This document shows, one piece after another, positions 6,583 through 14,433 of a stretch of DNA of 17,079 bases. Under the pieces are notes generated by a model. It did no database searches. It worked only from the letters and a program-made list of their open reading frames with translations, and was not told the DNA's origin. Location: NCBI GenBank assembly GCA_002394165.1, contig DGTA01000002.1, positions 1 through 17,079 on the forward strand, written 5' to 3'. Numbering within the stretch: the stretch's first letter is position 1; each line of letters opens with the position of its first letter. Source of the stretch: Lachnospiraceae bacterium UBA4348. GTDB taxonomy: Bacteria; Bacillota; Clostridia; Lachnospirales; Lachnospiraceae. Both the position numbers and the translations under genes were made by a program.

Positions 6583-8074
6583 GTTTCTCCTCCTGGCCCT
6601 GCCCGGGCAGCAATATGGTTATCTCTGTTCCCATCCCCCGGCCGTCGCTGTGGATCGACAGCAGGTCGCTCCTGTCATAGTAAAGCTGCAGCCGGTTGAT
6701 CACGTTGGCAAGCCCGATCCCGGTGGATCCGGACGGCTGGTCTTTGCCGGCCTGGCTGCCCTTTCCCTCCATGACGGCTGCGATCTGATCCCTGGTCATC
6801 CCCGCGCCGTTATCCGAGATCATGATGCTCAGGCCGCCTTCGGTCTCCTCCGCCACAAGGCGGATCAGGCTTCCCGGAAGCATGTCCCGGATCCCGTGGG
6901 TCACCGCATTTTCCACCAGGGGCTGGAGGATCATGCCGGGCATGACATAATCGCCGCGGTCAGTCAGGATCTCCTTTTCATAGGTGATATCTCCGGCGAA
7001 CCGTACATTGAGGATGTAGATGTAGTTGTCGACCGACTCGATCTCCTCGGCCAGGGTCGATTTTCCGTCCGAGTGTTTGACGTTATAGCGGAAGAAATCC
7101 GCCATCCTCTCGAGGAAAACGCCTGTCTGGTCCGCGTCCTCCATCATGGCCAGCTGAGCGCCGGCGTTCAGGGAATTGAAGAGGAAATGCGGATTGATCT
7201 GGGCCTGGAGGAACTGGAGCTGGGCCTCCTTTAGGCTGGCCTCCATGGACAGTTCGCGCTGCTTGAGCCTGGCTTCCGTCTCCATACCGGTGCGGATGGC
7301 CGCGATATAATCGCGGATACTGGAGAGCATCTGGCCGAAGGTTCTGGTGACGACGCCCACCTCGTCCTCTGTGATCACCTGGGGCAGCTCCACATCGAAA
7401 TGGCCCTCCGCCACTCTCTCGGCTGCCTCCGACAGGGTGCTCAGCGGCCTGAACAGGTACCTCACCGTCATCAGGACGACGGCAATACACAGCCCGAACA
7501 CCAGGAACATGACGGCAAGCGAAATGGCTTCCATCCGTCCCATCGCCCGCAGAAGATTCTGGTAATGCTCCGAGTTGAGGGCAAACTGGCGGTTATTGAG
7601 TTCCCCGATATAGCTGTTGATATACCGGAACAGGGCGCTCTCCTCCTCGTACATGGATTTGTAGCGCTCCACGTTCCGGCCGCGCTTGGCCTGGACCGTC
7701 TTGTCAGCCACCTGCAGATAGGTCTCCGACATGGAACGGATGTTTTTCTCGAGCATCCTGATGTCGCTGTCCATGTTCCGGCTGTTCAGCAGGGTGATCA
7801 TCTCCCTGTAATTCTGCGTGTGCCGGTAATAGTTCTCCAGTGCGGCCGAGCTTTTGGTGCTCAGGTACTCATAGACGCTCTCCTCCACCATCTCGAGCTG
7901 GTCCGTCAGCTCCTTGTTGGTCACGTTGGTGGCGAAGACGGAATCGATCTGCCTGACCATCCGGTTGATCCTGGAATAGATGACCAGATTGGCAGACATC
8001 ATTATAGCCATCATCAGTGCGATCAGGCCTACCAGTCTTATCTGTATGGAATTTCTTCCCAGTCGTTTAGTCAT
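6557..8074 (-). CDS. LytS/YesM-type sensor histidine kinase
   Basis: This 505-residue membrane kinase has a first membrane helix (about 12-34), an extracellular helical sensor region (about 35-182), a second membrane helix (about 183-204) and a HAMP linker (about 205-260). The phospho-acceptor motif is INPHFLFNSLN with H296, as in the His_kinase family of LytS/YesM. The ATP-binding domain shows the N-box with N389 (PLVENAVTHG), the G1 box DNGAGM (421-426) and the G2 box GIGLANV (452-458). The coiled, helix-rich extracellular domain has no obvious sugar pocket, consistent with sensing through partner binding proteins encoded on both sides. ATG has a GAGGAAAG site just upstream, and the gene follows the anchored binding protein by 28 nt. 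Confidence 0.93.
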   Translation of the reverse strand: MTKRLGRNSIQIRLVGLIALMMAIMMSANLVIYSRINRMVRQIDSVFATNVTNKELTDQLEMVEESVYEYLSTKSSAALENYYRHTQNYREMITLLNSRNMDSDIRMLEKNIRSMSETYLQVADKTVQAKRGRNVERYKSMYEEESALFRYINSYIGELNNRQFALNSEHYQNLLRAMGRMEAISLAVMFLVFGLCIAVVLMTVRYLFRPLSTLSEAAERVAEGHFDVELPQVITEDEVGVVTRTFGQMLSSIRDYIAAIRTGMETEARLKQRELSMEASLKEAQLQFLQAQINPHFLFNSLNAGAQLAMMEDADQTGVFLERMADFFRYNVKHSDGKSTLAEEIESVDNYIYILNVRFAGDITYEKEILTDRGDYVMPGMILQPLVENAVTHGIRDMLPGSLIRLVAEETEGGLSIMISDNGAGMTRDQIAAVMEGKGSQAGKDQPSGSTGIGLANVINRLQLYYDRSDLLSIHSDGRGMGTEITILLPGQGQEEKRVQDTDRG

Positions 8075-8102
8075 CTTTCCTCTTCCCCGCAGGATAACTT
8101 TT

Positions 8103-9071
8103 TCACTTGCTGATCATCTCGATCCCGATCGTGAAGTAATTGCTAACATTTCCGAGTGCGCAGTATTCGTCCAGCGCGCTTACGCAAAGCCTGCCGATCT
8201 CTTCCGAATCCACCTTCAGGGTGGAATCCACAACGCCCTTCCCGATGGCGTCCAGCACTTTTTCCGAGGCGTAATACCCGATCACGGTCACCTCGCCCAC
8301 CTCGTTGAAGTCCACCAGCGCCTGGCTGGCGCACTCGGTAGCGGTCAGGTCCAGGCATACGATCACATCCGGCATCCGGTTCCGGTCCAGGAAAATGTCG
8401 CGGATCCCTTCCTCCGCCTCAAAGCTGTTGGCCGCGTTCATCTCGATATGGTCGATGCTGACCTCCTGGCCCGCATCTTTCCCCGTTTCAACCGTTTTAA
8501 GGAGCTGCGAGTAGGTCAGGCTGCCCCCGTTGTCCTCATAGGTGCCGCTTCTTAAGACGAGCACCCTGCCGGATGCGCCGTCAAGCACGTCCAGCACGCG
8601 GCTGCCGTAGATCTCGCCCATCTGGTAGCTGTTGACGCCGATAAAGCTGACACGGCGGCTCGCACTGTCATCGTTGAGGACCGTGACCACCGGTATCCCT
8701 TCTTCAAAGGCTTCATCGATCAGCCCGGTCATCCCGGCCTCCCGGTCAGGATGGAGTATGATCCCGTCCGGCCTGGCCGCCGACGCGATCTCCATGCACT
8801 CCGACGCGGAATACCCTTCCGGGAGATCCGCCCCGACCCACTCCAGGTAGACCTTCTGCCTCGCGGCCTCTTCCCTGGCGCTGGCATAGATGGTCTGCCA
8901 CTGCTGAGACCGGTCTTCGCTTACCAGCATATAGTGCCGGTCATATTCTTCCATGCTGCCGCCGGAAAGGGATGCCTCCTTAAGCTCCCGGTCCGCATAC
9001 AGCCACAGGCCCCCCATCAGGATGGCTGCGAGAGCGATCAGGATCCCCGACATAATAAATGTTCTTTTCAT
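8103..9071 (-). CDS. Membrane-anchored sugar-binding protein (Peripla_BP_4/RbsB type)
   Basis: This is a 322-residue protein with one N-terminal hydrophobic helix (about 7-26) and no lipobox or clear cleavage site, so it is probably an uncleaved anchor with the binding domain outside. The rest follows the two-lobe type I periplasmic-binding fold. ARPDGIILHP at about 98-107, GIPVVTVLND, FIGVNSYQMGEIYG and MPDVIVCLDLTATECASQAL match the RbsB/YtfQ pattern. The start at 9071 (MKRTF) was chosen over a GTG 20 codons upstream because that GTG lies in the loop of a 16-bp hairpin at the transcript's 5' end; the site before 9071 (GGGGAT) is modest. It is the first gene of the sensor operon and a likely partner of the kinase encoded next. 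Confidence 0.82.
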   Translation of the reverse strand: MKRTFIMSGILIALAAILMGGLWLYADRELKEASLSGGSMEEYDRHYMLVSEDRSQQWQTIYASAREEAARQKVYLEWVGADLPEGYSASECMEIASAARPDGIILHPDREAGMTGLIDEAFEEGIPVVTVLNDDSASRRVSFIGVNSYQMGEIYGSRVLDVLDGASGRVLVLRSGTYEDNGGSLTYSQLLKTVETGKDAGQEVSIDHIEMNAANSFEAEEGIRDIFLDRNRMPDVIVCLDLTATECASQALVDFNEVGEVTVIGYYASEKVLDAIGKGVVDSTLKVDSEEIGRLCVSALDEYCALGNVSNYFTIGIEMISK

Positions 9072-9097
9072 AATCCCCGCTGTCGTTTCAGAAAGAC

Positions 9098-9146
9098 TAA
9101 AATGAGAAAGCTGCCGCAGCAGATGGAGCACATCTGCCGCGACAGC
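9098..9146 (-). terminator. Long hairpin with U-rich tail (oppA terminator or leader hairpin)
   Basis: On the minus strand, 9146-9131 pairs with 9125-9110 in a 16-bp stem with two G-U wobbles and a 5-nt loop. It is followed by CTTTCTCATTTT, which is U-rich but interrupted. It lies about 50 nt after the oppA stop codon, so it probably ends opp transcripts. However, the sensor-operon promoter (9150-9178) sits upstream of it, so sensor-operon transcripts would begin with this same hairpin and must read through it. Confidence 0.6.
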
Positions 9147-9149
9147 CTG

Positions 9150-9178
9150 ATTTTACCAGAACATTCTGTAATTGTGAA
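9150..9178 (-). promoter_or_regulatory. Promoter of the sensor/sirtuin operon
   Basis: TTCACA (9173-9178), a 17-nt spacer, then TAAAAT (9150-9155) with an extended -10 (TGG immediately before). The spacer contains a perfect short palindrome, CAGAA (9157-9161) and TTCTG (9164-9168), a possible operator. The predicted start near 9143 falls at the foot of the 16-bp hairpin. Confidence 0.65.
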
Positions 9179-9195
9179 GTCTTCGCCTCTGAAGA

Positions 9196-10881
9196 TCACT
9201 CAGCGGTCTTCTCAGCGTAGGTCAGCACGAAGTATCCGAGCGGAGTCCATGCAGCATGTTTGATGTTCTGCTTGATGCAGTACTGCTGAGTATACCAGTA
9301 GATCGGGCATACCGTGAAGCCGCCTTCACCAAAGAGCATCTGCTCGGCCTGATCCAGGAGCTCATCACGCTCTGCGCTGCCCGGAAGAGCCTTGGCCTGG
9401 GTTACCAGATCGGTGTACTCATCGTTGACCCAGTTGCCGTAGTTGTAGCTGTTTCCGTTGGTGAACAGCTCGATGTAGGTGCTGGCATCGTCGTAGTCGG
9501 CGATCCATCCGAGTCTGGCCATCCCGAACTCACCAAGGCTGAGGTTGTTGGTGTAGGTCTGCCATTCGGAGTTGTTCAGGGCAACATCAAGGCCGAGTAC
9601 GGAAGAAACGTCCGCCTGGACAGCCTCAGCGATAGCCTTGTGGGTGTCGCTGGTGTTGTACTCATAGTCGATGGTTGCGGATGCGTCATAACCGTCGGCA
9701 ACTGCTTCCTCAAGCAGCTGAACAGCCAGATCGCAGCGGTCTGAGTAAACGCTCAGGTCGTAGTCCGGATACATCTCGGAAAGAGCGGTGTACATTCTGT
9801 CGGGATAGACATCTGTCCAGTTCTCGCCGTCGTTGGTGGTGATGCCGGCAGCCACGATGCTGGAAGCCGGAGTCTGTCCGCCCTGGGAAACGTTCTCGAC
9901 GATGTTGTCGCGGTCGATGCACAGGGTGATGGCGGCACGTACTCTCCAGTCCGGAATGTTGTCGCAGCTCAGGTACAGATAATAGGTTCCGATCTGGTCA
10001 GCGGTATGAGCATCGCCGGATGCGATCAGAGACTCGATCTGGTCAGCGGGCAGAGTGTCGAAGAAGTCATACTCGCCGCCCTGATAGGAGGAGAGCTGCT
10101 GGGTCTGGTTGTCGCTCAGGTACCATCTGATCTTGTCGGGGCCTACCGCGTCGAGGTTGTAGTAGCTCTCGTTGACGCTCATCTCAAGATAGCTGTCATG
10201 CACCCAGTCGGTCAGAATGTACGGTCCGTTGACAACGATGTTTTCCGGATTGGTCCACTCGTTGCCGAACTCCTCGATCACGTCCTGGCGAAGGGGCATC
10301 AGGGCTGCGAAGGAGCAGATACCCATGAAGTACGGGCAGTCAGCTTCCAGTTTGATCTCAAGGGTCTTGTCGTCAACAGCGGTGATCCCGAGCGTGTCGG
10401 CATCAGCTTCGCCTGCCTGGATGGCAGCTGCGTTCTCAACGATGCCGTCGAGCATGTAACCGTAGTCGGCTGCGGTCTCGGGATTGACGATCCTCTTCCA
10501 GGAATACTCGAAGTCGGCAGCTTTGACCGGCTCGCCGTCACTCCAGAAAATGTCATCGCGAAGATGGAAGGTGTAGGTAAGACCGTCTTCGGAAACATCA
10601 TAGGATTCCGCCTGGCCCATGTCATTGGCCAGCAGGTCTACGTACTCGGTTCCGTCGCTGGCTGCCGGGGCATCCGTCGGAACATATTTGACCAGACCTT
10701 CAAACATATGCGTTGCATAGGTGGCGCCGTCCACAGAAGATTCCAGGTTGGGATCGAGCGTCTCGGGTTCGGAAGCGATGCAGGCGTTGATGACAGTCTC
10801 TTCGCCTTCAGCTGCATAGACCGGTGTGAATGCCGCCGCACAAAGGGAAGCAGCAACGGCCATAGCTAAGACCTTTTTCAT
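9196..10881 (-). CDS. oppA: Oligopeptide-binding protein OppA (SBP_bac_5)
   Basis: This 561-residue extracellular solute-binding protein of the peptide/nickel family captures peptides for the OppBCDF transporter encoded upstream. Family features include the N-terminal SEPETLDPNL, MFEGLVKY, LTYTFHLRDDIFWSDGEPV (within about 52-118), and the C-terminal GWIADYDDASTYIELF segment. The signal sequence is followed by PVYA-AEGE (about 20-27), which looks like a signal peptidase I site. The only early Cys (C14) has Leu at -1, so there is no lipobox. That is odd for a Gram-positive binding protein, which is normally a lipoprotein. AAGGAGG (10889-10895) lies 7 nt before ATG. It has its own predicted promoter and leader hairpins, consistent with the usual excess of binding protein over permease. 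Confidence 0.94.
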   Translation of the reverse strand: MKKVLAMAVAASLCAAAFTPVYAAEGEETVINACIASEPETLDPNLESSVDGATYATHMFEGLVKYVPTDAPAASDGTEYVDLLANDMGQAESYDVSEDGLTYTFHLRDDIFWSDGEPVKAADFEYSWKRIVNPETAADYGYMLDGIVENAAAIQAGEADADTLGITAVDDKTLEIKLEADCPYFMGICSFAALMPLRQDVIEEFGNEWTNPENIVVNGPYILTDWVHDSYLEMSVNESYYNLDAVGPDKIRWYLSDNQTQQLSSYQGGEYDFFDTLPADQIESLIASGDAHTADQIGTYYLYLSCDNIPDWRVRAAITLCIDRDNIVENVSQGGQTPASSIVAAGITTNDGENWTDVYPDRMYTALSEMYPDYDLSVYSDRCDLAVQLLEEAVADGYDASATIDYEYNTSDTHKAIAEAVQADVSSVLGLDVALNNSEWQTYTNNLSLGEFGMARLGWIADYDDASTYIELFTNGNSYNYGNWVNDEYTDLVTQAKALPGSAERDELLDQAEQMLFGEGGFTVCPIYWYTQQYCIKQNIKHAAWTPLGYFVLTYAEKTAE

Positions 10882-10902
10882 TGTTTTTCCTCCTTTTATC
10901 TC

Positions 10903-10949
10903 CAGGCTTTCTGCCTGATATTACTGTTGTGGGTATCCGAAACCCCACA
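10903..10949 (-). promoter_or_regulatory. Two hairpins in the oppF-oppA intergenic leader
   Basis: The first hairpin pairs TGTGGG with CCCACA (10944-10949 with 10928-10933), starting at the predicted transcription start of the oppA promoter. The second pairs CAGGC with GCCTG (10913-10917 with 10903-10907), just upstream of the ribosome-binding site. Neither has a U-tract. They may stabilise the oppA message or mark a processing point between oppF and oppA. Confidence 0.45.
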
Positions 10950-10955
10950 GGATTC

Positions 10956-10985
10956 AGTATAAGACCTTTCATGCCCCTGCGTCAA
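10956..10985 (-). promoter_or_regulatory. Internal promoter for oppA
   Basis: TTGACG (10980-10985), which is inside the last codons of oppF, is followed by 18 nt and TATACT (10956-10961) just past the oppF stop. Both hexamers match consensus at five of six positions. The start would be near 10949, about 68 nt before the oppA ATG. Confidence 0.6.
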
Positions 10986-11967
10986 GCATGTGGCAGGCCG
11001 CATAGTGGCCGGGAGCGTGTTCCTTCAGCTGCGGCATCTCGCGGGCGCAGCGCTCTGTCGCGTAGGGGCACCTGGTATGGAAACGGCAGCCCGAAGGCGG
11101 ATTGAGCGGACTGGGGATATCTCCCTGGAGAAGGATCCTGCTCCTTGTCCTGTTCTTTTCCGGATCCGTCAGCGGCACCGCCGACAGAAGCGTCTGGGAA
11201 TAGGGATGGATCGGATGGGCGCAGAGCTCATAGCTCTCGCCCAGTTCCACCAGGCATCCCAGGTACATCACGCCGATCCGGTTGGAGATGTGCCTGACGA
11301 CCGAAAGGTCATGGGCGATGAACAGGTAGGTCAGGCCGATCTGTGCCTGAAGGTCCTCAAGCATGTTCACCACCTGGGACTGGATCGATACGTCCAGCGC
11401 CGAGATCGGCTCATCGCAGACGATGAACTGCGGCTCCACCGCCAGAGCCCTGGCGATGCCGATGCGCTGCTGCTGTCCGCCCGAGAACTCGTGCGGGAAG
11501 CGGTTGGCGTGCTCCGAATTGAGTCCGACCCTGGTCAGCAGCTCGCTGATCCTGTCGGCTCTGTCCTGTTTGCCCGGATAAAGCTTATGGATATCCAGGG
11601 CCTCCCCGATGATCTCCCCGACCGTCATGCGCGGGTCGAGGGACGCGGAGGGATCCTGGAAGATCAGCTGCATCTTGCGCCGGTAGGGCTTCATATCCAC
11701 CCTGATGTTCTTTTCACTGTCATAGATGGTCTGGCCGTCATAGATGATCTTACCCGACGTGGGGCTGTACATCTGCAGGAGCGTGCGCCCGTAGGTCGTC
11801 TTTCCGCAGCCGGACTCTCCCACCAGGCCGAGGGTCTCTCCTTCATAAATGTGGAGGGATACATCCTGCACCGCCTGGACATGGCTGGTCTTGAAAAAGC
11901 CGCTGCTGACGGGAAAGTATTTGCGAAGCTTAACGGTCTCCACCAGTTTTTTGCGTTCCCCGCTCAT
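10969..11967 (-). CDS. oppF: Oligopeptide ABC transporter ATPase OppF
   Basis: This 332-residue cytoplasmic ATPase is one of the two nucleotide-binding subunits that drive peptide import through OppBC. Walker A is GESGCGKT (50-57), the signature is FSGGQQQR (161-168), Walker B is FIVCDEP (181-187), and the H-loop is in IAHDLSVV. The C-terminal oligo/dipeptide extension has the usual Cys cluster (GCRFHTRCPYATERC). The start is placed at 11967 rather than the longer frame to 12021 because the ATG overlaps the oppD stop (ATGA, 11964-11967) and has GGGGAGGTG just before it. The Walker A Cys/Thr form and the FKTSHVQAV region are typical of OppF rather than OppD. Confidence 0.94.
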   Translation of the reverse strand: MSGERKKLVETVKLRKYFPVSSGFFKTSHVQAVQDVSLHIYEGETLGLVGESGCGKTTYGRTLLQMYSPTSGKIIYDGQTIYDSEKNIRVDMKPYRRKMQLIFQDPSASLDPRMTVGEIIGEALDIHKLYPGKQDRADRISELLTRVGLNSEHANRFPHEFSGGQQQRIGIARALAVEPQFIVCDEPISALDVSIQSQVVNMLEDLQAQIGLTYLFIAHDLSVVRHISNRIGVMYLGCLVELGESYELCAHPIHPYSQTLLSAVPLTDPEKNRTRSRILLQGDIPSPLNPPSGCRFHTRCPYATERCAREMPQLKEHAPGHYAACHMLDAGA

Positions 11968-13046
11968 TTGGTCACCTCCCCTGAAGAGAGTTCTTTCATC
12001 TCTTTGATATGCAGCCAGCACGCCGATTTATGGTCATCCCCGACCGTCACCATGGGAGGCTGCTTTGTCAGGCAGACCTTCATGCAGTGTTCGCAGCGCG
12101 GTCCGAAGGCGCATCCTTTGGGCGGATCTAAAAGGTCCACCGGCGTTCCCTCGATGGGGATGAGGCGCTTGCCCTTCTCATCGTCCAGATTCGGCATGGA
12201 GCGAAGCAGGCCTCTTGTATAGGGATGGGCCGGGTTGTAGAAGATGTCGTCCACGGTCCCCTGCTCCATCACATGACCCGCATACATGACGGTGACGAAA
12301 TCGCAGATCTCAGCCACCACGCCCAGGTTGTGGGTGATGAAGATGATCGCCATTCCGGTCTGTCTCTGCAGGTCCTTCATAAGCTCCAGGATCTGGGCCT
12401 GGATGGTCACGTCCAGGGCCGTTGTCGGCTCGTCGGCGATCAGCAGCTTCGGGCTGCAGATGAGCGCCATGGCGATCATGGCTCTCTGGCGCATGCCGCC
12501 CGAAAATTCATGCGGATACTGGTCGATCCGCTTGTCGGCGTTGTTGATGCCCACCAGCTCGAGCATTTCGATGGCCTTTTTCCTGGCCTCCGCCTTGGAG
12601 ATCTCTTTATTATGGCAGCGCAGGGCTTCCATCAGCTGGTCTCCGATCGTATAAACGGGGTTGAGGCAGGTCATCGGGTTCTGGAAGATCATGCTGGCCT
12701 TGTTGCCCCTGAATTCCCGTTTCTCGCTGTCGCTGTAGGCGAGCAGGTCCTCCCCGTCGAAGGTGACCTTTCCGCCCACGATCCTGCCCGGTTTCTGGAG
12801 CAGGCCCATGATCGAGTAGGCTTCCACGGATTTGCCCGATCCGGATTCTCCCACGATGCCCATCACTTCATGCTCATGGATCTGGTAGGAGATGCCGTCC
12901 ACCGCCTTTACCTGTCCAGCGTGGGTAAAGAAGGTGACCTTCAGTCCGTCCACGTCCAGCAGGATCTTGTTGTTCTTTATCATGGCAGCTCGCTCAGCGG
13001 CCGTCATTTTCTTTTCGCTTGTCTGATTCATGGCTTCGTTATTCAT
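11964..13046 (-). CDS. oppD: Oligopeptide ABC transporter ATPase OppD
   Basis: This 360-residue cytoplasmic ATPase partners with OppF. Walker A is GESGSGKS (66-73), the Q-loop is IFQNPMTCLNP, the signature is FSGGMRQR (181-188), Walker B ends in LLIADEP (201-207), and the H-loop His is H239. The C-terminal extension carries Cys residues in GCAFGPRCEHCMKVC, a region reported to bind an iron-sulfur cluster in at least one OppD; that has not been shown here. The first 25 residues are a polar extension before the ABC core (ILLDVDGLKV). The ATG is preceded by GGGGGGTG. It is 12 nt after oppC and overlaps oppF by 4 nt, fitting one transcript. Confidence 0.94.
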   Translation of the reverse strand: MNNEAMNQTSEKKMTAAERAAMIKNNKILLDVDGLKVTFFTHAGQVKAVDGISYQIHEHEVMGIVGESGSGKSVEAYSIMGLLQKPGRIVGGKVTFDGEDLLAYSDSEKREFRGNKASMIFQNPMTCLNPVYTIGDQLMEALRCHNKEISKAEARKKAIEMLELVGINNADKRIDQYPHEFSGGMRQRAMIAMALICSPKLLIADEPTTALDVTIQAQILELMKDLQRQTGMAIIFITHNLGVVAEICDFVTVMYAGHVMEQGTVDDIFYNPAHPYTRGLLRSMPNLDDEKGKRLIPIEGTPVDLLDPPKGCAFGPRCEHCMKVCLTKQPPMVTVGDDHKSACWLHIKEMKELSSGEVTK

Positions 13047-13058
13047 CGTGCACCCCCC

Positions 13059-14429
13059 TTAACTCTTCAGCCGCGGATCAAGCGCATCGCGCAGACCGTC
13101 GCCGACCAGGTTCAGTGTCAGCACGATCAGGCTCAGCAGGATCGCGGGAAACAGCAGTCTGTAGGGGAACAGGAGGAATGTCTCCTTCGCGTCGGAGCAC
13201 AGAGATCCCAATGAAGCCATCGGAGCCGAGACGCCCAGTCCCAGGTAGGAAAGGAACGACTCCAGGAAAATGGCGGAGGGGATCTGCAGGCAGGTCTGGA
13301 TGATCAGCTGGCCCACGCAGTTGGGAAGAAGATGTCTTTTTATGATCCTTCCGGGGGAGGCGCCGAGCACTCCGGCCGCCATGACAAATTCCTGCTCTTT
13401 AAGCTGGAGCACCTGGCCGCGGATGATCCTGGCCATTCCGACCCAGTAAAGAAGCGCGAACGTGATGAATATGCTCACGATACCGACGCCCAGCGTGCTC
13501 AGGGCCCTGGAGACGGGATCCTTGCCCGCGTCGAACCAGGCCTGCAGCGGGGCTTTGAGCACCACCTGGAGCAGAAGCACGATCAGAACATCCGGGATGG
13601 AGTAGATCAGGTCGACGATACGCATCATGACAAAATCGACCTTTCCGCCGGCAAATCCGGAGATCGATCCGTAGAGTGCCCCGATGATCAGAACGATCAG
13701 CGCGGCGGCCACACCGATGATGATGGAGACTCTCGCCCCGTACATACATCTGGCCAGCAGGTCTCTTCCCTGGGAATCCGTTCCGAACACATGCGGGAAG
13801 ACTCTCTTGGAAAGCTTCAGCTCCTGGGCTCCCTCGGCGGGCTCGGAGGTCGTCTCGATCGGGGTGACCTCTTTATAAGACTTCGTCTCTTCATCCCAGT
13901 CCTTGTCCTTGCCGTAGTATACAGCCGGGTCGGAGTCGGAGTCCACGACCAGCGTCGCTTTCTCGATGGTCTTGTCCACGTGGAAAGCATAGGTCTGAGA
14001 GCCTTGTCTGATAAACCAGTCTCCCTTGCGGATCGCCGAGAGGGATCCGGCGTTGAGCGAGGTGGCATAGACTGCGTCCGCCTCATTCTCAAGCAGCGTG
14101 ATCACCATCTGCTCCGTCGGGGAATACTCCATCGGCCCAAGCTTCTGGGAGCTGCGGTACTGCTCTTCGTAGCTGTAATCGATGAACATCGGGCCGATAA
14201 AGGAAAAGATCAGGATAAGGATAAACACGATAAGCGCGCCGACGGAAACGGGGTTCGAGCGGAACCTCCTCCAGGCGTCCTGCCAGTAAGACACGCTTTT
14301 GTGCATCTGTACCATGGAAGCCTTCTCGTCCTCCGCGGCCTGCGAAAAATCCTCTCCTGCGTACTGATTCAGATCCAGGATCTGGTCCGTATCAGTATGA
14401 AATACCTGAAACGCTTTCTTTCCTGTCAT
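13059..14429 (-). CDS. oppC: Oligopeptide ABC permease OppC with enlarged outer loop
   Basis: This 456-residue membrane permease is about 150 residues longer than typical OppC (about 300). An acidic cytoplasmic N-tail (1-58) precedes the first membrane helix (about 61-83). A long hydrophilic outer segment follows (about 84-213) before the conserved FGTDSQGRDL (215-224), a distance of roughly 40 residues in E. coli OppC. The remaining membrane helices and the EAA coupling motif (about 347-370, EFVMAAGVLGASPG) are normal. A smaller outer insertion is visible at about 291-313. The extra segment is rich in acidic, Thr and Tyr residues and may contact OppA or peptide; similar long loops may occur in related clostridia. 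It starts 4 nt after oppB. Confidence 0.92.
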   Translation of the reverse strand: MTGKKAFQVFHTDTDQILDLNQYAGEDFSQAAEDEKASMVQMHKSVSYWQDAWRRFRSNPVSVGALIVFILILIFSFIGPMFIDYSYEEQYRSSQKLGPMEYSPTEQMVITLLENEADAVYATSLNAGSLSAIRKGDWFIRQGSQTYAFHVDKTIEKATLVVDSDSDPAVYYGKDKDWDEETKSYKEVTPIETTSEPAEGAQELKLSKRVFPHVFGTDSQGRDLLARCMYGARVSIIIGVAAALIVLIIGALYGSISGFAGGKVDFVMMRIVDLIYSIPDVLIVLLLQVVLKAPLQAWFDAGKDPVSRALSTLGVGIVSIFITFALLYWVGMARIIRGQVLQLKEQEFVMAAGVLGASPGRIIKRHLLPNCVGQLIIQTCLQIPSAIFLESFLSYLGLGVSAPMASLGSLCSDAKETFLLFPYRLLFPAILLSLIVLTLNLVGDGLRDALDPRLKS

Positions 14430-14433
14430 CTTA

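Noticed and set aside
9072..9131. Upstream GTG start for the anchored binding protein
   Set aside because: The GTG lies in the loop of a 16-bp hairpin within a few nucleotides of the predicted transcript start and has no ribosome-binding site; a normal signal-anchor begins at 9071.
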